Of a DNA stretch of 50,546 nucleotides, positions 1 to 8,199 are shown one piece after another. Made by a program: the position numbers and the translations under genes. Positions within the stretch are counted from its first letter, which is position 1, and each line of letters begins with the position of its first letter. Origin of the DNA: Terriglobales bacterium (lineage in GTDB: Bacteria; Acidobacteriota; Terriglobia; Terriglobales; Acidobacteriaceae); assembly GCA_024281115.1 (NCBI GenBank), contig JAMXLI010000309.1, forward strand, positions 1 through 50,546, in the 5' to 3' direction. The notes below the pieces were generated by a model, which made no database searches, was not told the DNA's origin, and saw only the letters and a list, made by a program, of their open reading frames with translations.

Positions 1-1304
1 CGGGTCGTCACCACGGTCACCCCGGTGGCGAACTGTCCCAGCGCCCGCCGGTAGTCGCGCCGGTCGAAGCGCTCGGCCACTGCCTTGGCTTGCTGCTCGA
101 TAAAGCGCTGCGCCTCCCCGGCATCCACAAACCAGGGGAACAGGGTTCGCGGATCGTCGAACCCGTTCACTACCGCCTCGGCCACTTCGCTGATCTTGCC
201 CGCGAAATCCAGCAGCTTCAGCACGTGCGGCTTGGGCCGCAGCAGCAGGTTGGTCCACTCCACCACCCATTTCGCATACCCACTCCAGTAGCGCTCAAAA
301 GTTTGCTCCATCCAGGCAGCGTCGGCCGGACCGGCGCCGTGCTCGAGAACGCTTTCCAGGTAGATTTCGGCGCAGCGGGCGGCATTGTTGGAGCCCTGGC
401 CGGTAAGGGGATCGTTCAGCACCACCGCATCCGCCATACCCAGCACCAGCCGTCCGGACGGCAGGGCGGCCACGGGCCGGCGCACGGTGGGAGCGAATTG
501 CCCGGTCAGGATGCCATGCTCGTCGGTGAGCTGGGCGTCGCGGCAACGCTCGGCTTCCCAGGGGAGGAACTGTTCCAGGATGGCCTTGCTCCTCGCCAGG
601 TGAACTTCGGGAGAGTGGACATCCTTCCAGCAATCCATCGGCCCGCCGGGAATGCCTTCAAACACCATGATCTCGCATGCCCCGCTGGTGGTCAGGGCGG
701 GAAAGACGAAGTACTCGCCCACGTTCGGAATCATGTTGAAGCACACCGCGGCGTAGGGTTGACGCGGCTGCATGCCGCGCACGTAGGTCAAAGCCAGCAC
801 GCGCTGCGGCTCGGAGTAGGGTGAGCGCTCGCCATCGCGCGCGAACAGTTTCCCCACCTCGCCCTTGCCGCTGGCCACGATCACCAGGTCATGCGAGCGC
901 GCGCAATCTTCCAGGTCGTTGACGCCGGCAGCGCGGATACGCAACTCGCCCCCGCGCTCCTGGAACGTGCGCATCCAGCGCGGGATTTTTACCCGCTGGT
1001 CCACGGACTGGGCGTAGTTGTCGAGGCGGGCCGCCCAGGCGATGGTCTTGCCGCCCACCCCGTCGGGCACGGCGAAGCTGATGCCCTCGACGCGCGGGCA
1101 CTCCTGCTCCCAAAAATTCAGGTTGAGGCTGCGTTCAATCTCGAGCGCCGAGTCGAACATGCACTGGCTCGACATCACGGCGCCGCGCTCAATTTCGCCC
1201 GGGGCGCGGTCCGAGTAGACCGTCACCTCGCGGCCGGCGGCCTGCAGTCCCAGCGCAAGCTGCAGGCCAGACTGTCCTGCGCCGATGATGGCGACGCGCT
1301 TCAC
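1..1304 (-). CDS. styA2B: StyA-StyB fusion flavoprotein monooxygenase (StyA2B type), 3' end cut by window edge
   Basis: The gene is absent from the ORF track because it runs off the left edge. I translated it from GTG at 1304, 7 bp after the SDR stop. The N-terminus VKRVAIIGAGQSGLQLALGL is a GxGxxG FAD-binding fold. The body follows styrene monooxygenase StyA, including NVGEYFVFPALTT, GGPMDCW and NDPLTGQGSN. From about residue 416 the same frame continues into LGQFATGVTVVTT, the opening signature of the flavin-reductase domain (StyB/HpaC family). I checked codon phase at three points and found no break. In known StyA2B proteins the reductase domain makes FADH2 for the epoxidase domain, which oxidises styrene or indole. 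434 codons are visible, and roughly 150 reductase residues should lie outside. It is probably co-transcribed with the SDR. The substrate is unknown. Confidence 0.88.
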   Translation of the reverse strand, partial: MKRVAIIGAGQSGLQLALGLQAAGREVTVYSDRAPGEIERGAVMSSQCMFDSALEIERSLNLNFWEQECPRVEGISFAVPDGVGGKTIAWAARLDNYAQSVDQRVKIPRWMRTFQERGGELRIRAAGVNDLEDCARSHDLVIVASGKGEVGKLFARDGERSPYSEPQRVLALTYVRGMQPRQPYAAVCFNMIPNVGEYFVFPALTTSGACEIMVFEGIPGGPMDCWKDVHSPEVHLARSKAILEQFLPWEAERCRDAQLTDEHGILTGQFAPTVRRPVAALPSGRLVLGMADAVVLNDPLTGQGSNNAARCAEIYLESVLEHGAGPADAAWMEQTFERYWSGYAKWVVEWTNLLLRPKPHVLKLLDFAGKISEVAEAVVNGFDDPRTLFPWFVDAGEAQRFIEQQAKAVAERFDRRDYRRALGQFATGVTVVTT

Positions 1305-1311
1305 GCTGAGA

Positions 1312-2100
1312 TCATTCCATCAGTTTCGGAATCGCGGGCGCGGCCATCTCCGGTCCCATGGCGCTGTATCCGCCATCGACGGCCAGGTCGGTGCCGGTCA
1401 CGAACGAGGCATGGTCGGAGCACAGGAAGAGCACCGCGTCGGCCACCTCTTCCGGTTCGCCCACCCGTCCCAGCAAGTGGAACTGCCCGCCCACGCGATT
1501 GGTTTTCTCCTTGTCGCCGTGGGTGAGATCGTTCATCAGGCGGCACCAGGTCCAGCCCGGCGACACCGAGTTGACCCGGATTTTGTCGCCGGCGAGGTCC
1601 ATGGCCTCGTTGCGCGTCAGTTGCAGGATCGCCGCCTTGGTCACCGGGTAGAGCCAGCGGCCGGTCTGGGCCACCTTGGCGCTGATGCTGCCGAAGTTCA
1701 CCACCGCGCCGCCGCCGCGCTTTACCATGTGCGGGCGCGCCGCCTGCAGCATCATCACCCCGCCCACCACGTTCACGTTGTAGCTGTCGAGCCAATCCTT
1801 GCGCGACGACTGGAGCGCGTCGTCAATGTAGACGCACGCCAGGTTCACCAGGAAATCCACGCCGCCGAACGCCTTCACCGTCTGCTGCACGCAACCCGCA
1901 ACCTGGGCATCGTCGCTCAGGTCTGTCCTGATGAAGCGAACGCCCTCTCCCAGCTCGCGCGCCAGGGCGGAACCGCCCTTCTCCTCCACGTCGGCGATCA
2001 CCACCCGCGTACCCTCGCGATGAAACGCGCGGACCACGGCTGCGCCAATCAGGGTGGAACCGCCGGTCACGATCGCGACTTTGCCTTGCAAACCCTTCAT
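1312..2100 (-). CDS. short-chain dehydrogenase/reductase (SDR)
   Basis: Classical SDR of 262 residues with a Rossmann motif TGGSTLIG near the N-terminus, a catalytic Ser in NFGSISAK, the YPVTK active-site pair and a typical C-terminal TGTDLAVDGGY. These enzymes oxidise or reduce alcohols and carbonyls with NAD(P). I chose ATG at 2100 because GGAG sits 9 nt upstream; ATG at 2109 has almost no space after the same GGAG. The ORF-track extension to 2220 is not supported. The gene lies 7 bp before the StyA-StyB fusion on the same strand, so it may act on the epoxide- or alcohol-type product of that oxygenase (inference). Confidence 0.9.
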   Translation of the reverse strand: MKGLQGKVAIVTGGSTLIGAAVVRAFHREGTRVVIADVEEKGGSALARELGEGVRFIRTDLSDDAQVAGCVQQTVKAFGGVDFLVNLACVYIDDALQSSRKDWLDSYNVNVVGGVMMLQAARPHMVKRGGGAVVNFGSISAKVAQTGRWLYPVTKAAILQLTRNEAMDLAGDKIRVNSVSPGWTWCRLMNDLTHGDKEKTNRVGGQFHLLGRVGEPEEVADAVLFLCSDHASFVTGTDLAVDGGYSAMGPEMAAPAIPKLME

Positions 2101-2303
2101 GGTTGCCATCTCCGCCCTCGCGCGCCTTCCACCACGCGCACGGTCCCGTCCGTATCGGTGACGGGGTGCCCAACCTAACACGGTCTCGGAACAGCGAACA
2201 AGGGCGGCAGCGGCAGGCAAAGATTGACAAGCTCGGTTATAGTGGCGGCCCAGAGCCCCGGCGCAATCATGCCGGGCCAGCCCAAGGCGCAGGAGCGGGT
2301 CAC

Positions 2304-3545
2304 ATGAGGAAAATCGCCATCTTCGGCGGAGGCCAGTCGGGGCTGCAGCTCGCCCTGGGGCTGCAACAAAACGGATACGAGGTCACCGTCGTCTCCAACC
2401 GCACGCCGGAACAAGTCTTCAACGGACGCGTCACCTCCAGCCAGTTCATGTTCCACGATTCTCTGCAAAACGAACGCGACCTGGGCATCAATTTCTGGGA
2501 GAAGGAGTGTCCGGTCACCGAAGGGATCGCTTTCACCATTCCCGGCCCGAACCGCACCAAGGCGCTGTTCTGGGAGGCCAAGCTCGACCACTATGGCCAG
2601 TCGGTAGACCAGCGGGTGAAGTTTTCCGGGTGGATGAAGGAGTTCGCCAGGCGCGGCGGCAACCTGGTGATCCAGGACGCCGGGCCGCAGGATGTGGATG
2701 CCTACAGCCAAAGCAACGACCTGGTGATCGTGGCCGCGGGAAAGGGCGAGATCAACCGCATGTTCGAGCGCGACCCGGAGCGTTCCCCGTTCGATAAGCC
2801 CATGCGCGCGCTCGCCCTCACCTACGTGAAAAACATGGTCCCGCGCCAGCCCTATACCGCCGTGTCGTTCAACCTGGTGCCCGGGGTGGGCGAGTACTTC
2901 GTGTTTCCCGCGCTTACCACCACGGGCGCATGCGAGATCATGGTGTTCGAAGGGGTCCCCGGCGGCCCCATGGATTGCTGGAACGATGTGAAGACGCCCG
3001 CCGAGCACCTGGCCAAGAGCAAGTGGATCCTGGACACGTTCATGCCGCTGGAGGGAGAGCGCTGCCGCGAGGTGGAGTTGACGGACGACAACGGTATTCT
3101 GGCGGGACGCTTCGCGCCCACGGTGCGCAAGCCCATTTGCCGGCTTCCCTCGGGCCGGCTGGCGCTGGGCATGGGCGACGTGGTGACCACGAACGACCCC
3201 ATCACCGGCCAGGGCGCCAACACCGCCAGCAAGGCCGCGGCCATCTACTTGCGCAGCATTCTGCAACGGGGCAAGCAGCCCTTCGACGCCGCTTGGATGC
3301 AGCACACCTTCGACGAGTTCTGGAACTATGCGAAGTGGGTTACGAGGTGGACCAACTCCCTGCTGGTGCCGCCGGAGGCGCAGATCCTGCAACTGATGGG
3401 AGCCGCCAGCCAGATTCCGCGGTTAGCGAGCACGATTGCCAACGGCTTCAATAATCCGCCCGATTACTCGCCCTGGTGGTTCAGCGCGGCCGAAGCCGAA
3501 AAGTTCATCAACAGCCTGGCCGCGGGCGCCGCCAGCCGCGCCTGA
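2304..3545 (+). CDS. styA: stand-alone StyA-like styrene/indole monooxygenase oxygenase subunit
   Basis: 413-residue FAD-dependent group E monooxygenase. It opens MRKIAIFGGGQSGLQLALGL (FAD GxGxxG) and carries EYFVFPALTT, GGPMDCWNDV and NDPITGQGANTASK. It is clearly paralogous to the fused gene on the opposite strand, with most motifs conserved residue for residue. It ends without any flavin-reductase domain, so it must obtain reduced FAD from a separate reductase or from the StyB part of the neighbour. The start at 2304 is set by AGGAG 8 nt upstream; the ORF-track start at 2103 lies inside the divergent SDR. The arrangement resembles the StyA1/StyA2B pair known from Rhodococcus, except that here the genes diverge. 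Confidence 0.9.
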   Translation: MRKIAIFGGGQSGLQLALGLQQNGYEVTVVSNRTPEQVFNGRVTSSQFMFHDSLQNERDLGINFWEKECPVTEGIAFTIPGPNRTKALFWEAKLDHYGQSVDQRVKFSGWMKEFARRGGNLVIQDAGPQDVDAYSQSNDLVIVAAGKGEINRMFERDPERSPFDKPMRALALTYVKNMVPRQPYTAVSFNLVPGVGEYFVFPALTTTGACEIMVFEGVPGGPMDCWNDVKTPAEHLAKSKWILDTFMPLEGERCREVELTDDNGILAGRFAPTVRKPICRLPSGRLALGMGDVVTTNDPITGQGANTASKAAAIYLRSILQRGKQPFDAAWMQHTFDEFWNYAKWVTRWTNSLLVPPEAQILQLMGAASQIPRLASTIANGFNNPPDYSPWWFSAAEAEKFINSLAAGAASRA

Positions 3546-3709
3546 GAACGGCCACGCGTATGGCAGGCGACCGCAAGGCAGGGCGCCCATTGCGCGTTCG
3601 CGGAAATTTTGGCCTTCGATCTGCCAGCGGAGGGTGATGCCCGCACTCACCGCCACGGGAGATGCCCCTCTGGCTTCTGTAAAGCGAAAGCAAGACGGTT
3701 CAATAGTGC

Positions 3710-3738
3710 TTGACAACGCGGTATGACCGTTGTTGAAT
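3710..3738 (+). promoter_or_regulatory. candidate sigma70 promoter for the TonB-dependent receptor
   Basis: TTGACA (consensus -35) is followed after exactly 17 bp by TTGAAT, a 4/6 match to the -10 box. A start near 3745 would give a leader of about 150 nt before the ATG at 3894. The -10 overlaps a TTGTTGAA element that recurs in the palindrome downstream. Confidence 0.4.
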
Positions 3739-3840
3739 TTGGCCGCCCTTCGCATTCGCACGGACACTGACCCAAAATCGGATCGCACCGGAAGCACGAC
3801 ATCGGGGAACTGTAGGACGGCAAGCTGTTCACTAACACAA

Positions 3841-3859
3841 TTGTTGAATTGTTCAACAA
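3841..3859. promoter_or_regulatory. perfect inverted repeat, possible operator
   Basis: TTGTTGAA-TTG-TTCAACAA is a perfect 8-bp inverted repeat with a 3-bp centre, 35 bp before the receptor ATG. The half-site TTGTTGAA also occurs at 3730-3737 over the candidate -10. The geometry suits a dimeric regulator. It is AT-rich and has no T tract, so a terminator is unlikely. Confidence 0.4.
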
Positions 3860-3893
3860 AAACAGTCTGTTGTTTGTACCGGGGGAGATCGTG

Positions 3894-6800
3894 ATGCACC
3901 GAAACCGTCTTTCTTTCGCTGGCGCGGTGGTTCTCTGCATAGCCGGGCTGGGCGCGAGCCTGGCCGCCCAGGAGCTGGCTACCCTGAAAGTCACGGTGCA
4001 GGACCAATCCGGCGCGGTTATTCCGGGCGCCACCGTCACGGTGAAGAACCAGCAGACCGGGGCGCAGCGCACAGATGTCACCGAGTCCCACGGGCTGTCG
4101 GTCATCCCGGGTTTGCCGCCCGGCGCCTACACGCTCAGCACCAGCGTGAAGGGATTCACGCCGCGGGAGCAGCCCGTCACCCTGTCGGTGGGACAGACGG
4201 CATCGCTCACCGTCGTGCTCGGCATCACGGTCAAGGAAGAAGTGCAGGTGTCGGAGGTGGCGCAGGGCATTGATACTGAAAAGTCGGAGGTCAGCCAGGT
4301 CATCGACACGCCCAAGATCGCCGACCTGCCCATCTCCGGGCGCGACTTCATTGATTTTGTTCTGCTCACGCCCAACGTCAACGTGGGGCGCAGCACCGCG
4401 GTCGGGGCGCAATCGCCGTTCACCGAAACCGTGCTCAAGCTCAGCTTCGGGGGCGTGCGCGAGAGCCACACCTCCTACTTCAGCCTGGACGGCATCGATT
4501 ACACCACCAGCATTTCCGGAGTGCAGCGCATCAGCCCCTCGCAGGACTGGGTGCAGGAATTCCGCGTGGTGGACAGCCCCTATACGGGCGACAACGGCCG
4601 CAATCTCGGCTCCGTGGTCAACACCGCCATTCGATCGGGCACCAACGACGTGCACGGCTCGGTGTACGAGTTCTTCCGCAATAACGACATCAATGCCAAG
4701 AACCTGCTTTCGGCGCCCGGCTTCAATACCTTGCGCTCCAACCAGTTCGGCGGCACCCTGAGCGGTCCCATCCGCAAGGACAAGAACTTCTTTTTCCTGG
4801 GGTATGAAGGCCAGCGCCGCGCCGAATCGCCGTTGTACTCCTCGTTCATCCTGCACTGCATTGACCAGACCGGATGCCTGGGACCGGGCACGCCCAGCAT
4901 CAACCAGGTGAAGCAGATCCTGGGCCTGCAGCCGGAAAACCTGGGCTCCATTCTCCAGATTGACGATTACGACAAATCCATCGTCAAAACCAACAACGTT
5001 CTCAGCCCGAAGACCTTCCTGAACGTAGGGTACCTGTTTAACGACTCGCGCAAGCAGAACGTGCGCGGCGCGGCCCCGGGCGAAGGTTTGCCGTCCTCCT
5101 ACCGCGATAACCCGGTCCGGGACCAGACCATTTATGGCAGCCTGATTCACGTCTTCAACCACGATCTGACAGGCGAGACGCTGCTGGAGTATGGCAAACG
5201 CACCTTCAACCTGCAGCCCAAGGGCCTGGGACTGGAGCCCGCTTTGGGCATTCCCGACCTCATGTCGTCGGGCGGGTTCGTGGGCAGCGTGCGCTTTTAC
5301 CGCGAGCAGAACTTCCAGGCGGCGCAGAACCTTACCTACACGCGCGGCAACCACACCTTCAAGTTCGGCGGGCAATTCGAGCCGGTGTGGACCAGCACGC
5401 AAGTCACGCTGTTCAGCCCGGGCTTCGCCATCTTCGCGCCCCAGAGCTTTTTCGGCGTGGGACCATTTGCGGCATTCGGGCCGGCAACGCCGGTGGCGTT
5501 CCTGTTCCTCGAGCCGCGCTCCTTTTTCGGGCAGCAGATTCCGAACCGCGATCCCAATTTCCAGGCTGGGCTGTACGCCGGCCCCAACCAGGCGGCGTTC
5601 AACGATGCCACCTCGCTCAACTACGAGCACACGCTGTATTCGGCTTATGCGCAGGACCAGTGGCGCGTGCGTCCGAACCTGAGCCTGACGCTCGGCCTGC
5701 ACTACGACGTGGACCAGTTCCCCTCGGCGAGCGACATGAAGATCATCGGTCGCTTCCATCCCACCAACTATGGCAACGTGCAGCCCCGGGTGGGCCTGGC
5801 CTACTCGTTTGATGGCGGCAAGGGCGTGGTCCGCGCCGGCGCCGGCCTGTTTACCGCTCCCTTCGTTTACAGCGACGTGATGGTGAGCTGGATTGGCGCT
5901 TCCGAGTTCACCTACATGCACCAGCCGCTGTTGCCAGAGTTCTCCGATCCGAGCCAGCAACTGATCGGCTTTGGCGCCTCGGGCGCGGTGGGCGCCTGCA
6001 CCACCAACAATCCCATCCTGCCCGGCCTCTGCTTCCCCTGGTTCCCGTTCCTCAAGCAGACGGTGCAGAATTTCGTGGCCACGGGCGCGTACCCGGCGCC
6101 CAGCAACCTGGTGCAGGTGCCGCTGGGCTACGCCAAGCGCGAATTTCCCCAGCCCCTGTCGGAACTGGCCAGCCTGGAAGTTGAACACCAGATCGGCAAA
6201 GACTTTTATGCCACGGTGGGCTACCAGTACATGCACGCCTCGCGGCTGCCGGTGTACACCAGCATCAACGGCACCCCGCTGCCGGGCTGCGATGCCAACG
6301 TGGTCAGCGGTTGCAAGCAGGCCTTCATCCCCGCCGACCCAAACTTCGGGTTCGTGCTCTACGTGCACCCCATCGGCTGGTCGCTTTATAACGCCGGCAC
6401 GGTCAGCCTGCGCAAGGCCTTCTCCCATCACTTCAACCTGCTGGCCAATTACACCTATTCCAAGTCGCTGGACATCGCCACCACGGTTAACCTGCCCAAC
6501 ACGCCGGAAAACTATCTGTGCCTGAAGTGCGATCGCGCCGTGGGCGACAACGACGTCCGCAACCGCTTCACCCTGGCCCTGCTGACGGAGACGCCGCACG
6601 AAGCAACCTGGCTGCTGCGCGATTTCAAGTTTTCGCTGTTAAATACGCTGCAAAGCGCGCGTTATTTCACCATCAATGCGGGCTTCGACACCAACGGCGA
6701 CATCTTTCCCTTCCCCGACCGGGTGGGGGTAAGCGCCCGCAACAGCTACCGCGGCGATCCCTACTACAACACGGACGCGCGCCTGCAGCGCGTGTTCCCG

Positions 6801-7025
6801 GTCGGCGAGAAGGTGAAGGCGGAGGCCAGCGTGGAAATGTTCAACGTGTTCAACCGGCCCAACGTGCTGGATGTGGACCACGCGTACGGGCTTCCGGATT
6901 TCGCCGGACCGGTGCCGACGCATTTTGGCGATCACATCAGCAGCCCGGCCAACCCGACGTTCGGACAGCCCAAATTCGTCGCTGCCGCGCGCCAGTTGCA
7001 GATTTCTCTGCGCCTGAATTTCTAG
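3894..7025 (+). CDS. Oar-like TonB-dependent outer-membrane receptor
   Basis: 1043 residues. A signal peptide (about 1-27, cleavage after SLAAQ) is followed by a carboxypeptidase-regulatory-like beta domain (about 30-110: KVTVQDQSGAVIPGATV, GLPPGAYTLS). Next comes a plug domain (about 115-270, with KIADLPISGRDF) and a long beta-barrel ending in the outer-membrane signature LQISLRLNF. Such receptors import large substrates or export/anchor proteins using TonB energy; the ligand cannot be read from sequence. ATG 3894 has GGGGGAG 6-7 nt upstream. The TTG at 3849 in the ORF track lies inside the palindrome and would precede the signal peptide by 15 residues. A TonB-domain protein is encoded at 23065-24807. 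Confidence 0.93.
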   Translation: MHRNRLSFAGAVVLCIAGLGASLAAQELATLKVTVQDQSGAVIPGATVTVKNQQTGAQRTDVTESHGLSVIPGLPPGAYTLSTSVKGFTPREQPVTLSVGQTASLTVVLGITVKEEVQVSEVAQGIDTEKSEVSQVIDTPKIADLPISGRDFIDFVLLTPNVNVGRSTAVGAQSPFTETVLKLSFGGVRESHTSYFSLDGIDYTTSISGVQRISPSQDWVQEFRVVDSPYTGDNGRNLGSVVNTAIRSGTNDVHGSVYEFFRNNDINAKNLLSAPGFNTLRSNQFGGTLSGPIRKDKNFFFLGYEGQRRAESPLYSSFILHCIDQTGCLGPGTPSINQVKQILGLQPENLGSILQIDDYDKSIVKTNNVLSPKTFLNVGYLFNDSRKQNVRGAAPGEGLPSSYRDNPVRDQTIYGSLIHVFNHDLTGETLLEYGKRTFNLQPKGLGLEPALGIPDLMSSGGFVGSVRFYREQNFQAAQNLTYTRGNHTFKFGGQFEPVWTSTQVTLFSPGFAIFAPQSFFGVGPFAAFGPATPVAFLFLEPRSFFGQQIPNRDPNFQAGLYAGPNQAAFNDATSLNYEHTLYSAYAQDQWRVRPNLSLTLGLHYDVDQFPSASDMKIIGRFHPTNYGNVQPRVGLAYSFDGGKGVVRAGAGLFTAPFVYSDVMVSWIGASEFTYMHQPLLPEFSDPSQQLIGFGASGAVGACTTNNPILPGLCFPWFPFLKQTVQNFVATGAYPAPSNLVQVPLGYAKREFPQPLSELASLEVEHQIGKDFYATVGYQYMHASRLPVYTSINGTPLPGCDANVVSGCKQAFIPADPNFGFVLYVHPIGWSLYNAGTVSLRKAFSHHFNLLANYTYSKSLDIATTVNLPNTPENYLCLKCDRAVGDNDVRNRFTLALLTETPHEATWLLRDFKFSLLNTLQSARYFTINAGFDTNGDIFPFPDRVGVSARNSYRGDPYYNTDARLQRVFPVGEKVKAEASVEMFNVFNRPNVLDVDHAYGLPDFAGPVPTHFGDHISSPANPTFGQPKFVAAARQLQISLRLNF

Positions 7026-7108
7026 CCGCAGAGCGCGCGGCGCGCAGCCTGAGCGGCCGACGTTATTTTGGCCCGGCCGCCGCACAACAGCGAGGACCCT
7101 TCAACGTG

Positions 7109-8173
7109 ATGAAACCCTATACCGCGGTCGGCCTCATCCCGGCCGTTCGCGGCATCCGCCGCCGCAAAGACATACGCATCAACCTGGAACACCTGCGCCA
7201 CCTGGTGAAGGCGGCGAGTTGGCTTTCCGCGCTCGACCTCCCGGTGCGCCTCATCGCCTTTCCCGAAGGCGCGCTGCAGGCCTTCAACGACGAGGTGCTC
7301 GACCTGGATCATGTGAAGTTCGCGCGCGAATGCGCCATTGACATTCCGGGCGAGGAAACCGAGGAACTCGGCAAAATCGCGCGCGAGTACGGCGCCTTCA
7401 TCATGGCGCAAGCCAAGGCGCGCCACCCCGACATCAAAGACCGCTTCTTCAATGTGGGCTTTATCCTCGATCCCAAAGGTAAAGTAATACTTCAGCATTA
7501 CAAGGTGTCGCCGCTCTTCCCGGTGGAACATTCGGTTTGTCCGCACGACATCTACGACTGGTGGATCGAAAAGTACGGCCGCAACCTCGACGCCTTCTGG
7601 CCGGTAGCCGATACCGCCATCGGCCGGCTGGGCATCATGATGGCCAACGAGGGCTCCTACCCGGAGAACGCGCGCGCGCTTGCGCTCAATGGGGCCGAGG
7701 TGGTCTACCGCGCCTCCTACCCGCACCCGGGCACGGGCAATGAAATCTTCGAAATCCAGAGCCGGGCCCGGGCGCTGGACAACAACATGTACGTTGTGGC
7801 GCCCAACCTGGGCACCTATTACCTGTTCCCCGAAGAGACCACGCCGATTGACACCTTTGGCGGGCGATCGTTCATCATCAACTACAAGGGCCAGATCGTG
7901 GGGCGGCAGGAATACGGCGGCGATTCGACCTACGTTGCCGGCGTCATCGACATCGAGGCGCTGCGCGACCATCGCGCCCGGGCGCAGTGGGACAACTGGC
8001 TGAAAGACGTGCGCACCGAACTGTACCAACTCCTGTACGAGCAGCCCATCTATCCCAAGAACCTCTATCTCAAGCGCGAACCAATGAAGCATGCCGAATA
8101 CCGCGAGAAGGTGATCAAGCGGCAGATCCGGTTAATGCACGAGCGCGACATCTGGAAAAAGCCGGGGCGCTAG
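7109..8173 (+). CDS. nitrilase-fold (carbon-nitrogen hydrolase) protein lacking the catalytic Cys
   Basis: 354 residues of the nitrilase/aliphatic-amidase superfamily. The catalytic Glu (AFPEGAL) and Lys (LQHYKVSPL) are present. The nucleophile segment, normally C-x-[DE] before [FY]PE, reads IMMANEGSYPENARALALNG, with Ala (codon GCC) where Cys belongs. The rest of the fold, including NGAEVVYR and ARALDNNMYVVAPN, is intact and uninterrupted, so this is not ordinary decay. It may be a non-hydrolytic member, or it may use another residue; a Cys in HSVCPHD is nearby in sequence. The start is ATG 7109, 83 bp after the receptor stop, and the upstream ORF extension overlaps the receptor. It converges on the oxidoreductase with 26 bp between stops. 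Confidence 0.85.
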   Translation: MKPYTAVGLIPAVRGIRRRKDIRINLEHLRHLVKAASWLSALDLPVRLIAFPEGALQAFNDEVLDLDHVKFARECAIDIPGEETEELGKIAREYGAFIMAQAKARHPDIKDRFFNVGFILDPKGKVILQHYKVSPLFPVEHSVCPHDIYDWWIEKYGRNLDAFWPVADTAIGRLGIMMANEGSYPENARALALNGAEVVYRASYPHPGTGNEIFEIQSRARALDNNMYVVAPNLGTYYLFPEETTPIDTFGGRSFIINYKGQIVGRQEYGGDSTYVAGVIDIEALRDHRARAQWDNWLKDVRTELYQLLYEQPIYPKNLYLKREPMKHAEYREKVIKRQIRLMHERDIWKKPGR

Positions 8174-8199
8174 GGCAGGCGGCGCCCATCCCAGCGAGG

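Larger units (their letters stand above)
3546..3893. other. 348-bp intergenic region upstream of the TonB-dependent receptor
   Basis: No convincing gene. It has lower GC than its flanks towards the right end. It contains a sigma70-like promoter (3710-3738), a TTGTTGAA half-site at 3730-3737 and a perfect TTGTTGAA palindrome at 3841-3859, all listed separately. No terminator hairpin with a T tract was seen after the StyA stop. Confidence 0.5.

Noticed and set aside
90-1526. Plus-strand ORFs at 90-824, 891-1526 and neighbours
   Set aside because: They are complements of the StyA-StyB fusion coding frame, which has clear motifs on the minus strand.
2224-2243. TTGACA followed by TATAGT upstream of the stand-alone StyA
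   Set aside because: The spacing is 8 bp, far from the 17 bp needed for a sigma70 promoter. Either box might still belong to another promoter, but no partner was found.
3423-6599. 1058-residue minus-strand ORF, oddly the same length as the + strand ORF for the receptor
   Set aside because: It is antisense to the TonB-dependent receptor, with low-complexity His/Arg/Gly-rich translation and no family motifs. Long shadow ORFs are expected at this GC content; the equal length is coincidence.
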